Position numbers and translations under genes: made by a program
In this document: piece by piece, positions 45,791 to 57,980 of the stretch
Layout: each line of letters opens with the position of its first letter
Numbering within the stretch: position 1 is the first letter of the stretch
Assembly (NCBI GenBank): GCA_021234155.1
Contig: JAJEKV010000141.1
Span: forward strand, 1,122,356 to 1,186,355
Direction of reading: 5' to 3'
Origin: Isoetes taiwanensis
Taxonomy: Eukaryota; Streptophyta; Lycopodiopsida; Isoetales; Isoetaceae
DNA: 64,000 bases
Notes under the pieces: generated by a model
Databases searched by the model: none
Told to the model about the DNA's origin: nothing
The model's input: only the letters and a program-made list of their open reading frames with translations

Positions 45791-45799
45791 AACCTTTAT

Positions 45800-47870
45800 T
45801 CCTTTGCATTTATCCTTTGATTGTTTTTCACTAGCTACTTACTTAGTGCTTACTACTTACGACTTAATACCACACGTAAATGGCCAAAGACTTCGGCTAA
45901 ATTACCTTTCCTGCTAACTAGTGGGTTGGTATTTATGGCGTATGATACTCTTAGGGTTAGGGTGCTTTCCCATGGACGGACGGACTTAGATGAGGTCAGA
46001 CCCAGGTCCAAAAGTAATCCTCGGGGATTACTCTTCAAATGAGGTTCTTAACCTCAGCCACTCAGGTTCTTAGCTCATGGGAACATCGGAATAGCAGACC
46101 AGACCTTTAGGAAACCTGGAGGTTTTCTGCCCATGGGAAAGCACCCTTACCATGGTCTCTTGGATCCTGAGGCGTTTGCCTAGACTCCAAGGTCCAACCT
46201 ACATAGTAACAATAACAATGCAGAAGTCTTGACTCTTATAGGGATTCTGAGGGTTTCATTGGGCGTAATTTGTTCTCCACATAATCGGATGGGATCACTT
46301 CCATGCATGCCGAAATTAGTCGAATCAGATGCACACATAGGGGCGAAGGAGGAAGCAAAGCAAGCGCCTCCGTGGTAACGGAGCTCTAATTCGGCAAAAA
46401 AATGGCCCGAAGCTATGCAGTAAGCATTTGATTGTGTAGTTGACTATGGGATCCGAAGGAGGGGTTTTTTTTTTGGATTTTGGAGGACAGAATCTAAATC
46501 AAGGTAAGGATATCTTAAGACATTATTTATTCCTTTTGAGTTACCAATTAAGAGGTCCTGTGTTCAAGTCTCTATTGGATTTATGGGATCGTCGAATGTC
46601 CCTATGGGATGTTAGCATATGGTAGGACATAAAAAATAATATTTAACTATTAAAAAATAATCTTCTTATAGTACAAAATACTTTCATCGTAGGCCAAGTA
46701 AAAGTATCCCATAGCCTCTCTAAGCTTATTTGTACCATACACATCTAAGCTGTATAATAAGATACTTACATGGTATAATGTACCTTAAACTATATACATA
46801 CAAGATAGACAAAAGTATACAATGCCCCTTTAAGCTTAATTGTACCATACACCTCTAAGATGTATAATGAGATACTTAAATGGTATAAAATACTTTAAAC
46901 ATGTACATACAAGATTAAGTAAAAGTATACACTGCCCCTCCACCCCACTAGGGCTTAATTGTACCATACACAAAACAACCTAGCTACTTATACACAAACC
47001 CACACTCCAAAGAATGAAAAATGCAGAAATTGCAATGTAGGATTCATTTGGAGGAAATTACCTTCATCTAGTGTCAAATACGGCATCCATCTAATGCCTA
47101 CATCTAACATGATCTCCAAAATCCCCACATTTGTCTTCTCCTTGGCTCTCTAACATCTAACCAGACTTCCAAAATCAATCTGCTAGCAAACATGGGGCTG
47201 AAAATGGTAAAGAAGAACACTAGTGATATGGCCTAATCTCCAACATGTTGCCTATTGGGTCATTTTTACGCAATCCTATTCTTTTACTCATTCCTATACG
47301 CAAAGCCTTGTCTTTTACAAGTTCTTCTATTGCCAATTAGTCTTCTAGATCGTTGTTTTGTCCTATAGTTGTTGTCTTCATCTCCAGTCCACTTGTTTAA
47401 TTTAAAATTCCTCTTTTCTTAATGCAACTATTGGTACAAGTTGTATCATACAGCCGCCATAAGGAAACTTACGGTATGAAATCACTATACTAGTTGGCAA
47501 CTATATCATTTGTGATGCTAAAAGACTTTAAGAAATGTGGCGTTTGTTCATGGAGGATGGAATACTTTAGTCAATTTAAATGGCCCTTCAAATTCTGACT
47601 CAACTCATTTTGGTGGTAATTCCAAACGAAGAGATTTCAGTTGATGCGACATGCCAAATTTGTCCATCCCCCAGCTTTAAAACACATGAGTGTGCATTTC
47701 ATGAATTCTATGGTTAGAAACCTGCATGATATATTGACGCATTCACACATTTAAACAGATAGATAAACGGATAAAAGTTTAAGCATTACAAAGTGTGGTG
47801 TGAGCACAACATCAATGTCACCTGTATATATTTAAGTTCATAACACTCTTGTTACACACATGTCAAGAGT
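45800..47870. other. Spacer
   Basis: No gene was recognised. The 110-bp tandem repeat at 46691-46971 is listed separately. Confidence 0.45.
46691..46971. repeat. 110-bp tandem repeat, about 2.5 units
   Basis: Units begin TAAGCTTATTTGTACC (46721) and TAAGCTTAATTGTACC (46831). A partial third begins near 46952 (GGGCTTAATTGTACC) and the tail of an earlier unit lies at 46691-46720. Each contains GTATAAT.AGATACTTA.ATGG. Confidence 0.85.
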
Positions 47871-47875
47871 GAAAT

Positions 47876-50653
47876 TGTAACGGACCTGGCCACTTAATGG
47901 TGCAGTATATACATTTGGGTATGGTATGTATATGAGTTGTATATGTGGCATGCATGCAGCATGGGCTCATGTAAACAAAGGGTTTACAAAATAAGACAAT
48001 TTTGGGAAAGAGGGCTTTTTGCAAACGTGAAGCTATGAAGCTATGGGAAGGCAGGACCTTGGAAGGATTGCACCGGGAGGATTGTCGAAGCGAGAAAGGA
48101 CGTAAGAGCTTGGAGATCGCATCAAGAACTGCATCAATCTATTCTATCAGGTGGGGTTTTGTTGTGATTCTTTGGCTTGTGTAGGCTGGCATGATTAGCT
48201 TATGAGAATCACTTGGAAATGATAACAATTGGCAATTTGTATGGAGTTGATTGTGGCTGCAAAGGAGCTTAACAAGGAAGCTAATAAAAGAGATCCGAAT
48301 AGCAAATAGTATGCTAAATGTGTGCTAGCTTTTCAAGGCAATAGCTCAGATGATTTTAGGATTCAAATGTGCTGGAATCAGCAGAGGATAAGAGCGGCTG
48401 TAAACTATGAAAGCCAGAGAAGGACTGGAATTGGGATAAGCTCATAATTAAGCAAGAGAAGCCGAATTTGCTTCTTGTCAACCGGATTTGTACAGACAAG
48501 GACATATTAGAGTGAATCAAGGGCTGAAAGTGAGCCTTCAATACAGATTTGGGGCCTTTAAGGATCTGGCCAGACTCGATTAATCCATGTATGCCAGGTT
48601 GGGTCAGACTAGAACCATCTGGAAGGGCCGATTTGGCTTAAGAAAGGGGTAATTTGACCTGGAACATCAGCAAATTGGAGAATCAAGGCACTCCTTGCAA
48701 GATTTGAAGAGCTTTAGAAGCTACCCAACTGCAGGGAATCCAAGAAAACATACTCAAATCCATTGGAATCAAGCCGATTTGGTGCTGGGACATGCCGATT
48801 TGGCTGTGGGTCATGAGTGGATTGAGAATCGAGGCTAAAATCAGACCTGGAAGAGGCTGAAATATGGATACGTCACTTTTGTCACTTTTGAGTTCTATAA
48901 TTTCGTTTTCCTTTGCATGTAATTTTGTTCCATTGCATGTTGTTGCTAACATTTGGCTTGGTTGAATTGTTACTTTAAGTCATAAGATATCTTAAAATTG
49001 CAAAGGAGATACCCATAGATGGAAATGGGTTGTGCACTGGGCTTAAAGAAGGATTATTCAGGAGAAACAATAGGAACATAGAGAGCATAGCATAGTAATA
49101 ACAAATAGGATAATTTGCTTTGCATAAAATCGCGGAAGTCATTTAAGTAAGAGAATATGTGATATAAGGATAAAAACAATGAGATAATGGTAATTTTGGC
49201 TCCTGGAGATGGAACCTAGTCTAGGGATCAGTTGACAGAAGTTATATGCAGTTACGGTCATAAGACCCTGTGTTTTTTACATTAAGACGCCCTTAGCTAT
49301 GGAAAAGTAGGGTTTTAATGGAAATATTAAAAACCTTAGCTAATAATTTTAAAGAAGGAAAGTATGTTGGAACCTTGGAGATCAAGTGAAGTTGGGCCGA
49401 GAGAGAGCAATATGAGGTATATGGAGTGTCCAGATGAGGCTATGGCATGGAGCACTATTAGCTAAGTGTATACCTGTAAGTATCTAAGTTGTTGCAATAC
49501 TGTAACAAAGGCATCGTAGCTAATGGATTATCCGTATGGCAGAATGGTTCTGGGGTGAGTTTGCATTGTTTGGAATGTTGTTTTTCCTTGTTCAGTGAAG
49601 AACATAGGTATGGGAGCTACATCAATGATAGTTAGGCTTGTGACTTCCTCAACATGTTTGGATCAGTAAGTTAGCTACCTCAACATGGGCAAGTTGTACA
49701 GGCAACATCAGCAGCAGTATGATCTAGGCACATTTGTAGTAAATTCTCTAATGAACACACATGTTATGGTCTTGCATTGTTCCACTGTTGTCTTGGTATT
49801 TGATTATGTCTGTTGGATCCTCCGGGGTCGGGCTTCTAGGTTCGGTGGCCTAGGTTGTTCCGGCATTACTCATGTCATCTGTGATTCTCTGTGATATGTT
49901 CTTGTGCTTTGTGACACGGGTGGCATCCGGTGGAAGGGATGCACGTCAACTCTTGTGAACTCCATGGTAAGAGGTCCTCGGCTTGGGGCGTGGGGTGGGA
50001 AGGGTATCGATCACGAGGTTCAACCCACCAACTCATGGCCGGGGCTCGGAATGTGGTGGCCGGGCATTTCTCTGCTAACAGGGCCTGCATGTAGGCTGGC
50101 TGAGCTTCCCATTGTCCCGGAGCTATGTATCATGATGGTTTGGTATTTTTGACTATGTCTTGCTTCTGATGTTCATGTTGATATTTCTTTGGATTATGTT
50201 GTCATTGTCTTAGCAATTGTACTCCACGTAGGAATTTTCCGCCCGTGTTTATGCTTATCCGAGATTTCGAGTATTTCCATGCATGCGATTGGCGGCCGGG
50301 GATCCCCACTTAGTCACGAGGACTAACCCGGTGAGTGCATGTGCGGTGAAAGAGCAAAGGCGATGGCACCAGTTGTTGTTGTGGCTCATGGATGGGCGAG
50401 AAGCTTCTAGGATTGAGTTGCTAACATGGATGCTGTAACCATTGAGAATATGGATTCTTTGGATGTTAATGTTATTTGATTATATTGAGATATCAAGTAT
50501 TTGCTCATTGAGTTTTGAGTGTGCAATTTAGCTGTGCAAGAGGAAGATTCAATTCTTCACCATATTCAATTGTTTGTCATACCAACCTAGAATTAGCACA
50601 GTATTGACAAGATCCCGAGTTGCCTAGAGGGTCAACTCGGCAGGCTCGTTACA
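47876..50653. mobile_element. 2,778-bp probable solo LTR with 5-bp target duplication
   Basis: The segment begins TGTAACGG and ends CTCGTTACA, giving TG..CA ends within a 7-bp inverted repeat (TGTAACG/CGTTACA). It is flanked by GAAAT at 47871-47875 and 50654-50658. These are the hallmarks of LTR retrotransposon integration. No internal second copy of the TGTAACGGACC start, no pol-like frame and no clear primer-binding site were seen, so a solo LTR from recombination is the simplest reading. A non-autonomous element is the alternative. The length is large for an LTR. Confidence 0.7.
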
Positions 50654-50658
50654 GAAAT

Positions 50659-52060
50659 GCAACACCCCCACCCTCCGTTAGGGAAAACCCCAGCCTTCTT
50701 AGTTCACCTTTGTGGTTATTATCACATGTTATCACCTGTATTGCCTTGATTTGTAGCGTGTATTATGGTTAAAGCGTGTATTATGGTTTCTGACCTGTTG
50801 GATAACGGCACATCTGGGAACATATTCCCCCTGCACAAATCCGCATCACTCAATTCAAGTCTTTTTCGGGTCAAAGTAGCCCGTGTTGACTCGATTTTAA
50901 AGGGGGCAGAATCAAAGCACACACCATTGGATAAAAAAGTATTTTGTCATTTATACAGTCCAGTATCAAACCTACCATTTATACAGTCCAATATGAAACC
51001 AATGGAATCGACTACTCCATAATGTTTCCACATTCCACCATGACAATAAAATACAATACTTCATAATTGAAGAACACGAAGAACATTAGAGAATCACATG
51101 AGCCTGGGGAATTGAACCCCAGTTCCAATCCAATGCTCAATGCTTTCCTGAAGCTTAAGTACAGTTAGACCAAAGAACATAGAAAAAACACATAATATCT
51201 AAAGTAGGACCAAAGGGGCTTCTTAAGAATGGACTCGGGTTTATCAGAGATTGTGCAAAGATAAAAAAATATGTTTCAAACGCCAAGAACCAGGGGCAGA
51301 AAATACTGAAAGAAAAAGTAGAACCATTCGAAAAGTCACTGCCCTAAGATGGTTTAGGATGCTGTGCAGATCTTCGAACCATCCGCCATCGCTAGCCCCC
51401 CTCTAAAACCTTCAGGCATCTCTTAGTTGCTTACACAGATATTCGAAGGCGGTGCTGGCAAGAAAAGAAAAGAAAAAAACAAAATTGTCTGGCAGATCTT
51501 GCTTCCTTGCTCACCTCTTCTTCCTTCGGCCAGGCAGAATCGACATCTGCAGACTTCGCCCCACCTACAGAGGTCGAATTAGGCATCGGGGTCGTTGGGC
51601 GCGAGGTGAGCCGGCATCACGTGATGCCTTATCCGCCTCTAGAAAAAAAATCCATGCTGTTCCACGCTCCTTTCAAAACACAACCCAGGTGCCAGCATCA
51701 TTTTCCTACGTATTTCGATACGAATACGGCACCAAACCATCAAGAATCATATGTTACATAAATACGGTTTTTTATTGTGGATACATTATTGCCTTGTATT
51801 TAGATCATGGAATAATCTAAGGGATAAACTTACGCTATTTGACAATTTACCTTTCCAAAAAATGTTGGCTAGAGTGAATGAAAAACATTTAGGAAAAATA
51901 ATAATTTTAGCTTAACTTTTTTCACGCTTGCACCAACCTTCGAGCCCTTTCGCAATGCTAGAAAGTAAGAGAATGAAAATTTGTAATGTTTAGCTAAAAT
52001 ATATAGAAAACTTCGGAATGAGTTTTGGGCTAGTTTAGCTAAAGTAGGTTCTAGGTAAAT
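50659..52060. other. Spacer with a weak tRNA-like segment
   Basis: There is no gene. On the minus strand, 51185-51105 has a TGGTCTAACTG A-box-like word and a strong T-arm-like TGGGGTTCAATTCCCCA about 50 bp later. This could be a tRNA-derived SINE head or a decayed tRNA. The acceptor stem does not pair convincingly. Confidence 0.3.
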
Positions 52061-52070
52061 AAGAAATATC

Positions 52071-53376
52071 GATCCTGGGATGGTTCTTGGCGCTGTTGCC
52101 TCTGCCTGCGGCTAGGGCGGCTGAGAGGGAGAGACCGCCCCTCTCTCTCAAATCCGGCACTACCGCTTCTAATTGAGGGGGAATTTTCCATGATCTGGGG
52201 CTAGCAAGGTCTTTGGTCACCGTGGAGAGGTTTCTTGGTGCAACAAAGAAAAAACAGGTTCTTGAATGGCATCAGGGCGGCTCCTTCTAGTTTCTGTCGG
52301 TAATGCCACTAACGTGGTTTTTTTGCTCTCTTGCTTCAGATTTTCTGAAGCATTATGCAAGTTTGCATGTAAGCAATTTATGCAGTTTTCCAGCAATCTT
52401 TAGTATCATTTCTTCAAACTTGGAGACGCAGATGGTGCTTTCTAGCAAATGCACATTGAAACGGCGCAGATGCCTATAAGATGGAGCAAATTTTAGACAG
52501 TGCTAGGAAAGAGGTGCAGTTCCAAGGTCTTGTAGTTCCTTCTTTTCTTGTCCAGGTTCTTTTACTCTTGGCCATTCCTGTCTTCATACTCTTTCTTTCT
52601 AGCAGAAAGGTACAGTTTGTGCTTTGGATGATCAGAAAGACTCTTGTCTAGTTAGTGGAATTATTTGTGTTAGTACAGTTTTATTGATTTTTGGGATGGA
52701 GAAAACAGAGAAAACAGGTTGTATTTTGTGATAGCAAACAGAATGATTTCATAAGCACTCGGTTCCTGCTCTAGTACTGCTATGCCGGAGTGGTAGATTT
52801 TCAAGCATGACACTCGGTTCCTGCTCTGGTACTGCTATGCCGGAGTGGTAATTTTTTTTTCAAGTTTCATGCTTGATTGGCTTTGGTACTGTTATGCCAA
52901 GAACCTCATAACCAAATTTGAGTACTGCTATGCTTAAATTGGTTCTGCTCATGCATTATTTGTTTTGAGTGAGAGCTTGTTCAAGTTTTAAACTTGAACT
53001 TTCATTCTTCTGCAGCTGGCAGACTGATTGCTAGACCTTACACTGTACGGTGAGATATTTCTATCCTTTATTCAGTATCACAGGAACTTTCACAGGATTC
53101 TGCTACATGATTTGATTCATTCAGGGGCCTTTAGGGCTTTTCCTTTGTATCATCAGTCATTCTCTGGTTACTATGTGTGAAGATTCATGAGAACTATCAT
53201 GACTATCAGCTATCAGAGCAGTATTTGGGCTTCATGTATATCAGTAAGCTTGTGTTAGTAGAGAATGAAGATGTCGAGATTACTCCTGTAGTAATTCTCT
53301 ATTAACATCAAGCATTGTACTTCTTTATTTATATATAATATAAAAAAATCTCTTACCTTCAAAAAATAAAAAAAAA
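52071..53376 (+). mobile_element. 1.3-kb non-coding retro-insertion with L1-like 3' tail
   Basis: The insert is bounded by a 10-bp direct repeat AAGAAATATC (52061-52070 and 53377-53386) and ends in TCTCTTACCTTC plus an A-rich tail. That tail matches the end of the large L1 (CTCTTACCCTC plus A-run) preceded by a similar TATATAATATA stretch. There is no long open frame. The interior has a 54-bp tandem (ACTCGGTTCCTGCTCT at about 52758 and 52812) and TACTGCTATGC words. It was most likely mobilised in trans by L1-type machinery. Confidence 0.75.
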
Positions 53377-53386
53377 AAGAAATATC

Positions 53387-54215
53387 TGATTATTTCCTAG
53401 CATCCATGGAATAATTGGAGGCCTACACTTAGCTAGCTGACATATTTTTAGCATATTTCCACAAAAATATGACTAACGTGAATGGAAAGAATTGATTAAA
53501 GGTATAATGATTTTAGCTTAATGTTTTCCATGCCCACCACCACCCACAAAAAACTTTTATATGACTTTCAGGTTAGTTTAGTCAAACTCTAAAAAGTATG
53601 AGAGGGAAAATGTGTAGAGTTTATCTAAATGGCACAAAGTTTTGGGCGAGTTTAACTAAAGTCATTATAGCTAATAAGAAATGTGCGATTAGTAATTTAT
53701 TCCTCTGATTTAGATTCATGTAAATTTATTATTCTTTTGATTGCTTTTGCTACCTCTCCCACTTGTTTAGTATCTCCGTAGATTTGTATCTCATTTTTGT
53801 CTTATATAAATGATGCATTATGGGGATTGCCCATCCTACGTGAGTGTATCCCTTAAATTCTAATTGTCATGAACCTACGAAAACAAGGAAAATACGTGGA
53901 GAATACGCAAGAAATACGGAAGACATATGCCAAGATCGGCAAAGAATCTGATATATGAACATGAATCAAGAATACAATGGCCCGAAGGCAAGCAGGAAAA
54001 TGAGACAGATGCCTAAAAGGCTCAAGACTGGCGTTGAACCGGAATGGTTCGACGAGAAGGAGGTGCCTCCTTATATATCTAAGCCAATGGTCAGGATCGC
54101 CCCACTCCAATGGATGAGATCGAGCCAAGTGTCGCGCATGCATTTAGGTTCTAGAATATTCTAAAACCTCCTGGAGATAGCCCCACATATGAGAAAGACG
54201 TGAGGGAATGTCTTT
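53387..54215. other. Spacer
   Basis: There is no gene. The part 53450-53690 is a diverged relative of 51860-52060, the sequence on the other side of the 1.3-kb insertion. Confidence 0.45.
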
Positions 54216-54221
54216 AACATA

Positions 54222-54300
54222 TATTGGTAGCGCACTTGGCAATGGTGTATGATTTGCAACTGGAAGGTTGCGAGTTCAAACCCTGTCTTGTGCAACTACC
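54222..54300 (+). repeat. tRNA-like pol III promoter segment (SINE head or tRNA relic)
   Basis: TGGTAGCGCACTTGG (A-box consensus) is followed about 45 bp later by GGTTGCGAGTTCAAACCC (B-box and T-loop). The intervening TTTGCAACTGG could be a decayed anticodon arm. Stems do not form a clean cloverleaf, so I call it tRNA-derived and not a functional tRNA gene. Confidence 0.5.
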
Positions 54301-54311
54301 CTTTTGCATCT

Positions 54312-54382
54312 GTGTGACGACCATCTTTTGTACATACGAGTATAATGTTCGTATGATGCGAATACTCGTATGGTCGTCACAC
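54312..54382. repeat. 71-bp stem-loop with GTGTGACGACCAT arms
   Basis: GTGTGACGACCAT pairs with ATGGTCGTCACAC, and internally ATACGAGTAT pairs with ATACTCGTAT. It begins 12 bp after the tRNA-like segment. Confidence 0.7.
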
Positions 54383-54778
54383 TAATATTTGGAGACCCAC
54401 TCATGATATGTGCATACACCTATTCTTGTCAAGATAATATATTGCTTTATAACATGTCCCTTCCATAGTAGTTATGAGATATTTGTTTCAATTCTTGTTA
54501 CGGCATTTAGAAGACCATCATATGTCTATAAAATATTATCAATGAAGTATGCAAAAATTACTTGGCCAATATGTTGAAGGAAATAAGGTTGAGGATACAT
54601 ATTATTATATTGTTAGGAGACTGGAAGTACATATGATATGTATGTCCGTAGTGGAGTGTTTAATTCTCCCATGAAGTAGGTATGCACAATGAAGTTCTAA
54701 AGTATAGTGATAAAGATAATGCTCGACATGAAGAAATGGCAAGTGGTCACAAGAATAATGGAGTCAATGATGATGTCG

Positions 54779-56660
54779 AATTGAATCGAACTGAATTGAT
54801 TTTTATCGTCCATGGACACCGAGAGTCTACGGGATGCAATAGCAAGAACAAGGGCTCATACTATCCAAGAATAAAAAACCCATGCCCGATAGGTTTCCAA
54901 GGGAAAAACCCTGACAGTAATAAGTATACTGATGAATATCTAAATATCAATGTATTGAAGGCGGACACCGTTGGTCTCATCGGCCAAAAAGCTCCGGGAT
55001 ATAAGATGCTAGTGTTGTCACTGCTGTCACTTACAAAAGCACATTTAGTGGTTGATTAGGTGTAATCAAACTAACATATCATGCTCGGACAGTTGCAAAT
55101 GCTGGGTGAGCCTGAAGAGTATGGCATTCATCTTCAAGCGCTCCCATTTAGCAAAATCAGCATATTTTGTCTTCATGCAGTACGCGGGCTCGTCTGCTAT
55201 CTCAATTCGAAGACAATGTGTGCAAATCGGCACAATAGTCCTATGCCTCTTCATGGGTAACTGTGCCAATGGGTATTTCTCTGGGCCACGGGAAAGTAAA
55301 ACTAATCAAAATCTTGTAATTGTTGTTTTGATCGTCTTCAAGGCACTAGCATTCTAGAGCTTATTGTTAGAAAGCATGAATCAAGATATTACTTCAATCG
55401 AGTGAGTTTTTCATTGCTATCCACTTCTACACATGCATGCTCCTACACATTCCATCTGAAAAATCAACATGTGCGTTTCTCCTTCTTGCATGCTTTAAGG
55501 TGTCGTGGACTTAATGCCAATTCTGTGGGTAATGTTTAGAAGTTCATTGTCTCCCATGTTGACCATCTTCTTACCATAGACCATTTGCGTTCCATGCCAA
55601 CATGTGGGAAATTAGTCTTGTCTCTTGCAAACGAATTGGATATGGAAGTGTGAACTCAACTTTAAGAGCCCGAGTCATAAAGGCTTTTGGGATGTGTTGC
55701 AAGACCGGACTCCATACTTCCACCCGCATCATATAGCAGAAACGGTTTAAACCAAAATATGGAATAAGGGTGCTTCATAGGACCAGTCATAAAGCTCTGC
55801 TTTGTGGCAATTGAAATGAAAAGCCTTCCAGCCTGTAGTACGTGGTGGTTCTAAACTCCCCTCTGAGGTATTTGATGTTTATACCACCTCCACGTTTTGC
55901 GCTACCTGAAGAGGATGCCAGAAGAACCTTGGTCTTGGTCAAGTTGATCCACATTTTATTCTTCTAACAAACACTACTGAGTGTTTCCATATATTATTGT
56001 ATACTGGCAAGGGTGTAAGCTAAAAGGTCCATACCATCTGCATATATCAGATGCTCAATAATGTGATGAAGTCGCATGATGAAGTTGTGCCCTTCTACCC
56101 CCACCTCAAGCTTATCATTGTATAGTCCATGGGAGAGAGTGGACATCCTTGGTGCATTTCCATATTAATGTTGAAGGGTTGGCTTGCTAGTGGCAGTCAA
56201 AGCTAAGACTGTTTCATACAAGCTATAGACGAAGGAAAATCTAATTGTGGCAATCTCCCCCGTGGCTTTTCCTAAGACTTGTGCAAAAAGCCTTTGGAAA
56301 ATTCATAAAACAACAGTAAAGATCATATCGTTACTTTTATTATCCTATGATATGATGTTGTCAATTGTTGTTCAAGATTCTCGAAAAATAATTTTGCCAG
56401 CAAGGGGCTGATTATGATTCTGCAGTCATCGGCAGGCAAATGGCAATCATCAGCCTTATAGATTGGGACCACTCTACTCATTGTCCATATTGAAGTAAAG
56501 CCTTCTTGAAGGAACCTATTAAAAGTATCAATCAAGAGTAGGACAATCCGAGGTTCAAAACACTAAAAAATTATGCCTGCATGCCCTCTAGATCTATGAC
56601 CTTATCATTGGCAAGATGTTGCAAGTTGAGCAACATGTTACTCTATGATAGTCATTGTGG
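54779..56660 (-). mobile_element. Decayed non-L1 LINE (reverse transcriptase to 3' tail)
   Basis: In minus sense the reverse-transcriptase start is at about 56650 (DKVIDLEGMQA), then TFNRFLQEGFTSIWTMSRVV and PIYKADDCHLPADD. About 300 bp on come LSHGLYNDKLEVG and YADG (YADD family, last Asp lost), then INLTKTKVLLAS. The C-terminal part near 55270-55066 and the 3' UTR (TTACTGTCAGGGTTTTTCCC) resemble the copies at 29 and 33.6 kb. The end is GTCCATGGACGATAAAAATC with a TCAATTC-type tail (54779-54800). Stops and frameshifts are frequent. This is the longest copy of the family in the window. Confidence 0.75.
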
Positions 56661-56859
56661 ATCCTGGCATGGTACTTGACTTCATGTGAGGGTCATAAGG
56701 TTGAATCCAGTATTGCACACGTTATTCTAAAATTATATTGCTAGCTTCTTGAGTTTATATAATACTTGCCTTTAAAATGTCTTGGGGTGGCGCTTAAGGA
56801 GGAAAAATATGTCCTATTGATACTATTCTATATATTGTGCCTTTTTCCTCTAGAGGGAA

Positions 56860-57980
56860 AGTCTATAGTGTTTGATTAATCACACACAAAGAGCAGGGTA
56901 CCAGCCTAAGTTCTCGTTTAAGCTCTTTACATTGATCATCAAACGGTGCATACTTTGAGGAAAGAACAATGCATTGTAGGTCTTTTAGTTTGTCTTTTTC
57001 CATGACATTGCTCTGCCCCCCATCCAGAAGCACTATGACAATCAAGAATCCATTTAAAGGAGACATCCTTATCTGGTGAGGCTATCGATAAAAATTGGCA
57101 AAACCAAGAGAACACTGGACATCTTTAAGAAGAAGGTATTTCTCATAGGTTAGACCTTCTCCAAATCCATCAAAGCAATCTATGGTGTAATAGAGTATCC
57201 AAGAAATTCCACATTCTTTTAATCAAACTGGTACTTTTCAAGTTTGATATATAGTCCATAATCAAGTAACCTTTTAAGAACTTGTCGACCATGTGCCGCG
57301 TGCTCCTCGAAGATCCTCGAATAGAGCAGGATATCATCCAGATAAATGAAAATAAAGAGATCCAAAAAGCTCCAAAAGACATCATTAGCTATGTATTAAG
57401 CGTTGATAAGGTCAAAAGGCATGATAGTATATTCAAATAACTATATTGAGTACGAAAGCAGCCTTCCCTTCATCGTCTTACAAATTTGAGTGAGGTTGTA
57501 GGCTCCACGAAAATAATTTTTGTGAAATGGCAGGCATTCTGAAGCCTTTCAAGCATTAGATGCCAATTGTGCACAATGATCTTGTTGAGGTTAGGATCAT
57601 TGACAGCAAGACGCAGAGAATCATGCCCTTTTAAGAAAAAAGACGAGTGCTCCATCAAGAGACTTAGGAATGCCGAATGAAGTTGGTATCCAAAAGTAAA
57701 TTCATGAAGGGCTTAATGCCATTGGCGATATACCAGATGTGGGACCATATTGCAGCATTGTCCCAGCTATAATTCAATAGGATAATCATACAGATGGTGC
57801 TCTAGAAGCTTGCTAACTTTCATCTTGTCAAGAAAATTAGAAAATTATTTTTCTAGCAGTAAAGGAACATGCTTCATCAAGGTAGAACTAGGAGAATGAA
57901 TCTAAATGCAAATATTGTATCAGGTTTTGCCAGTTTGGTCAAACTCTACAATATATTCTACAGCTTTAAAAGGAAGGATG
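56860..57980 (-). pseudogene. Ty3/gypsy polyprotein remnant (RT, RNase H)
   Basis: In minus sense, 57658-57470 gives SLRLAVNDPNLNKIIVHN and ERLQNACHFTKI (RT). 57385-57170 then gives, in the best frame, IFIYLDDILLYSR, EEHAAHGRQVLKRLLDYG and LYIKLEKYQF (the YLDD catalytic box). 57066-56863 resembles the RNase H stretch (KDKLKDLQ.IVLSSKYAPFD). Frames change and stops occur, so the element is dead. No LTRs were found. Confidence 0.75.

Noticed and set aside
45337-45792. 151-codon minus-strand frame
   Set aside because: The open frame is expected in GC-rich DNA. The peptide has no recognisable pattern and part of it reads through a MITE arm.
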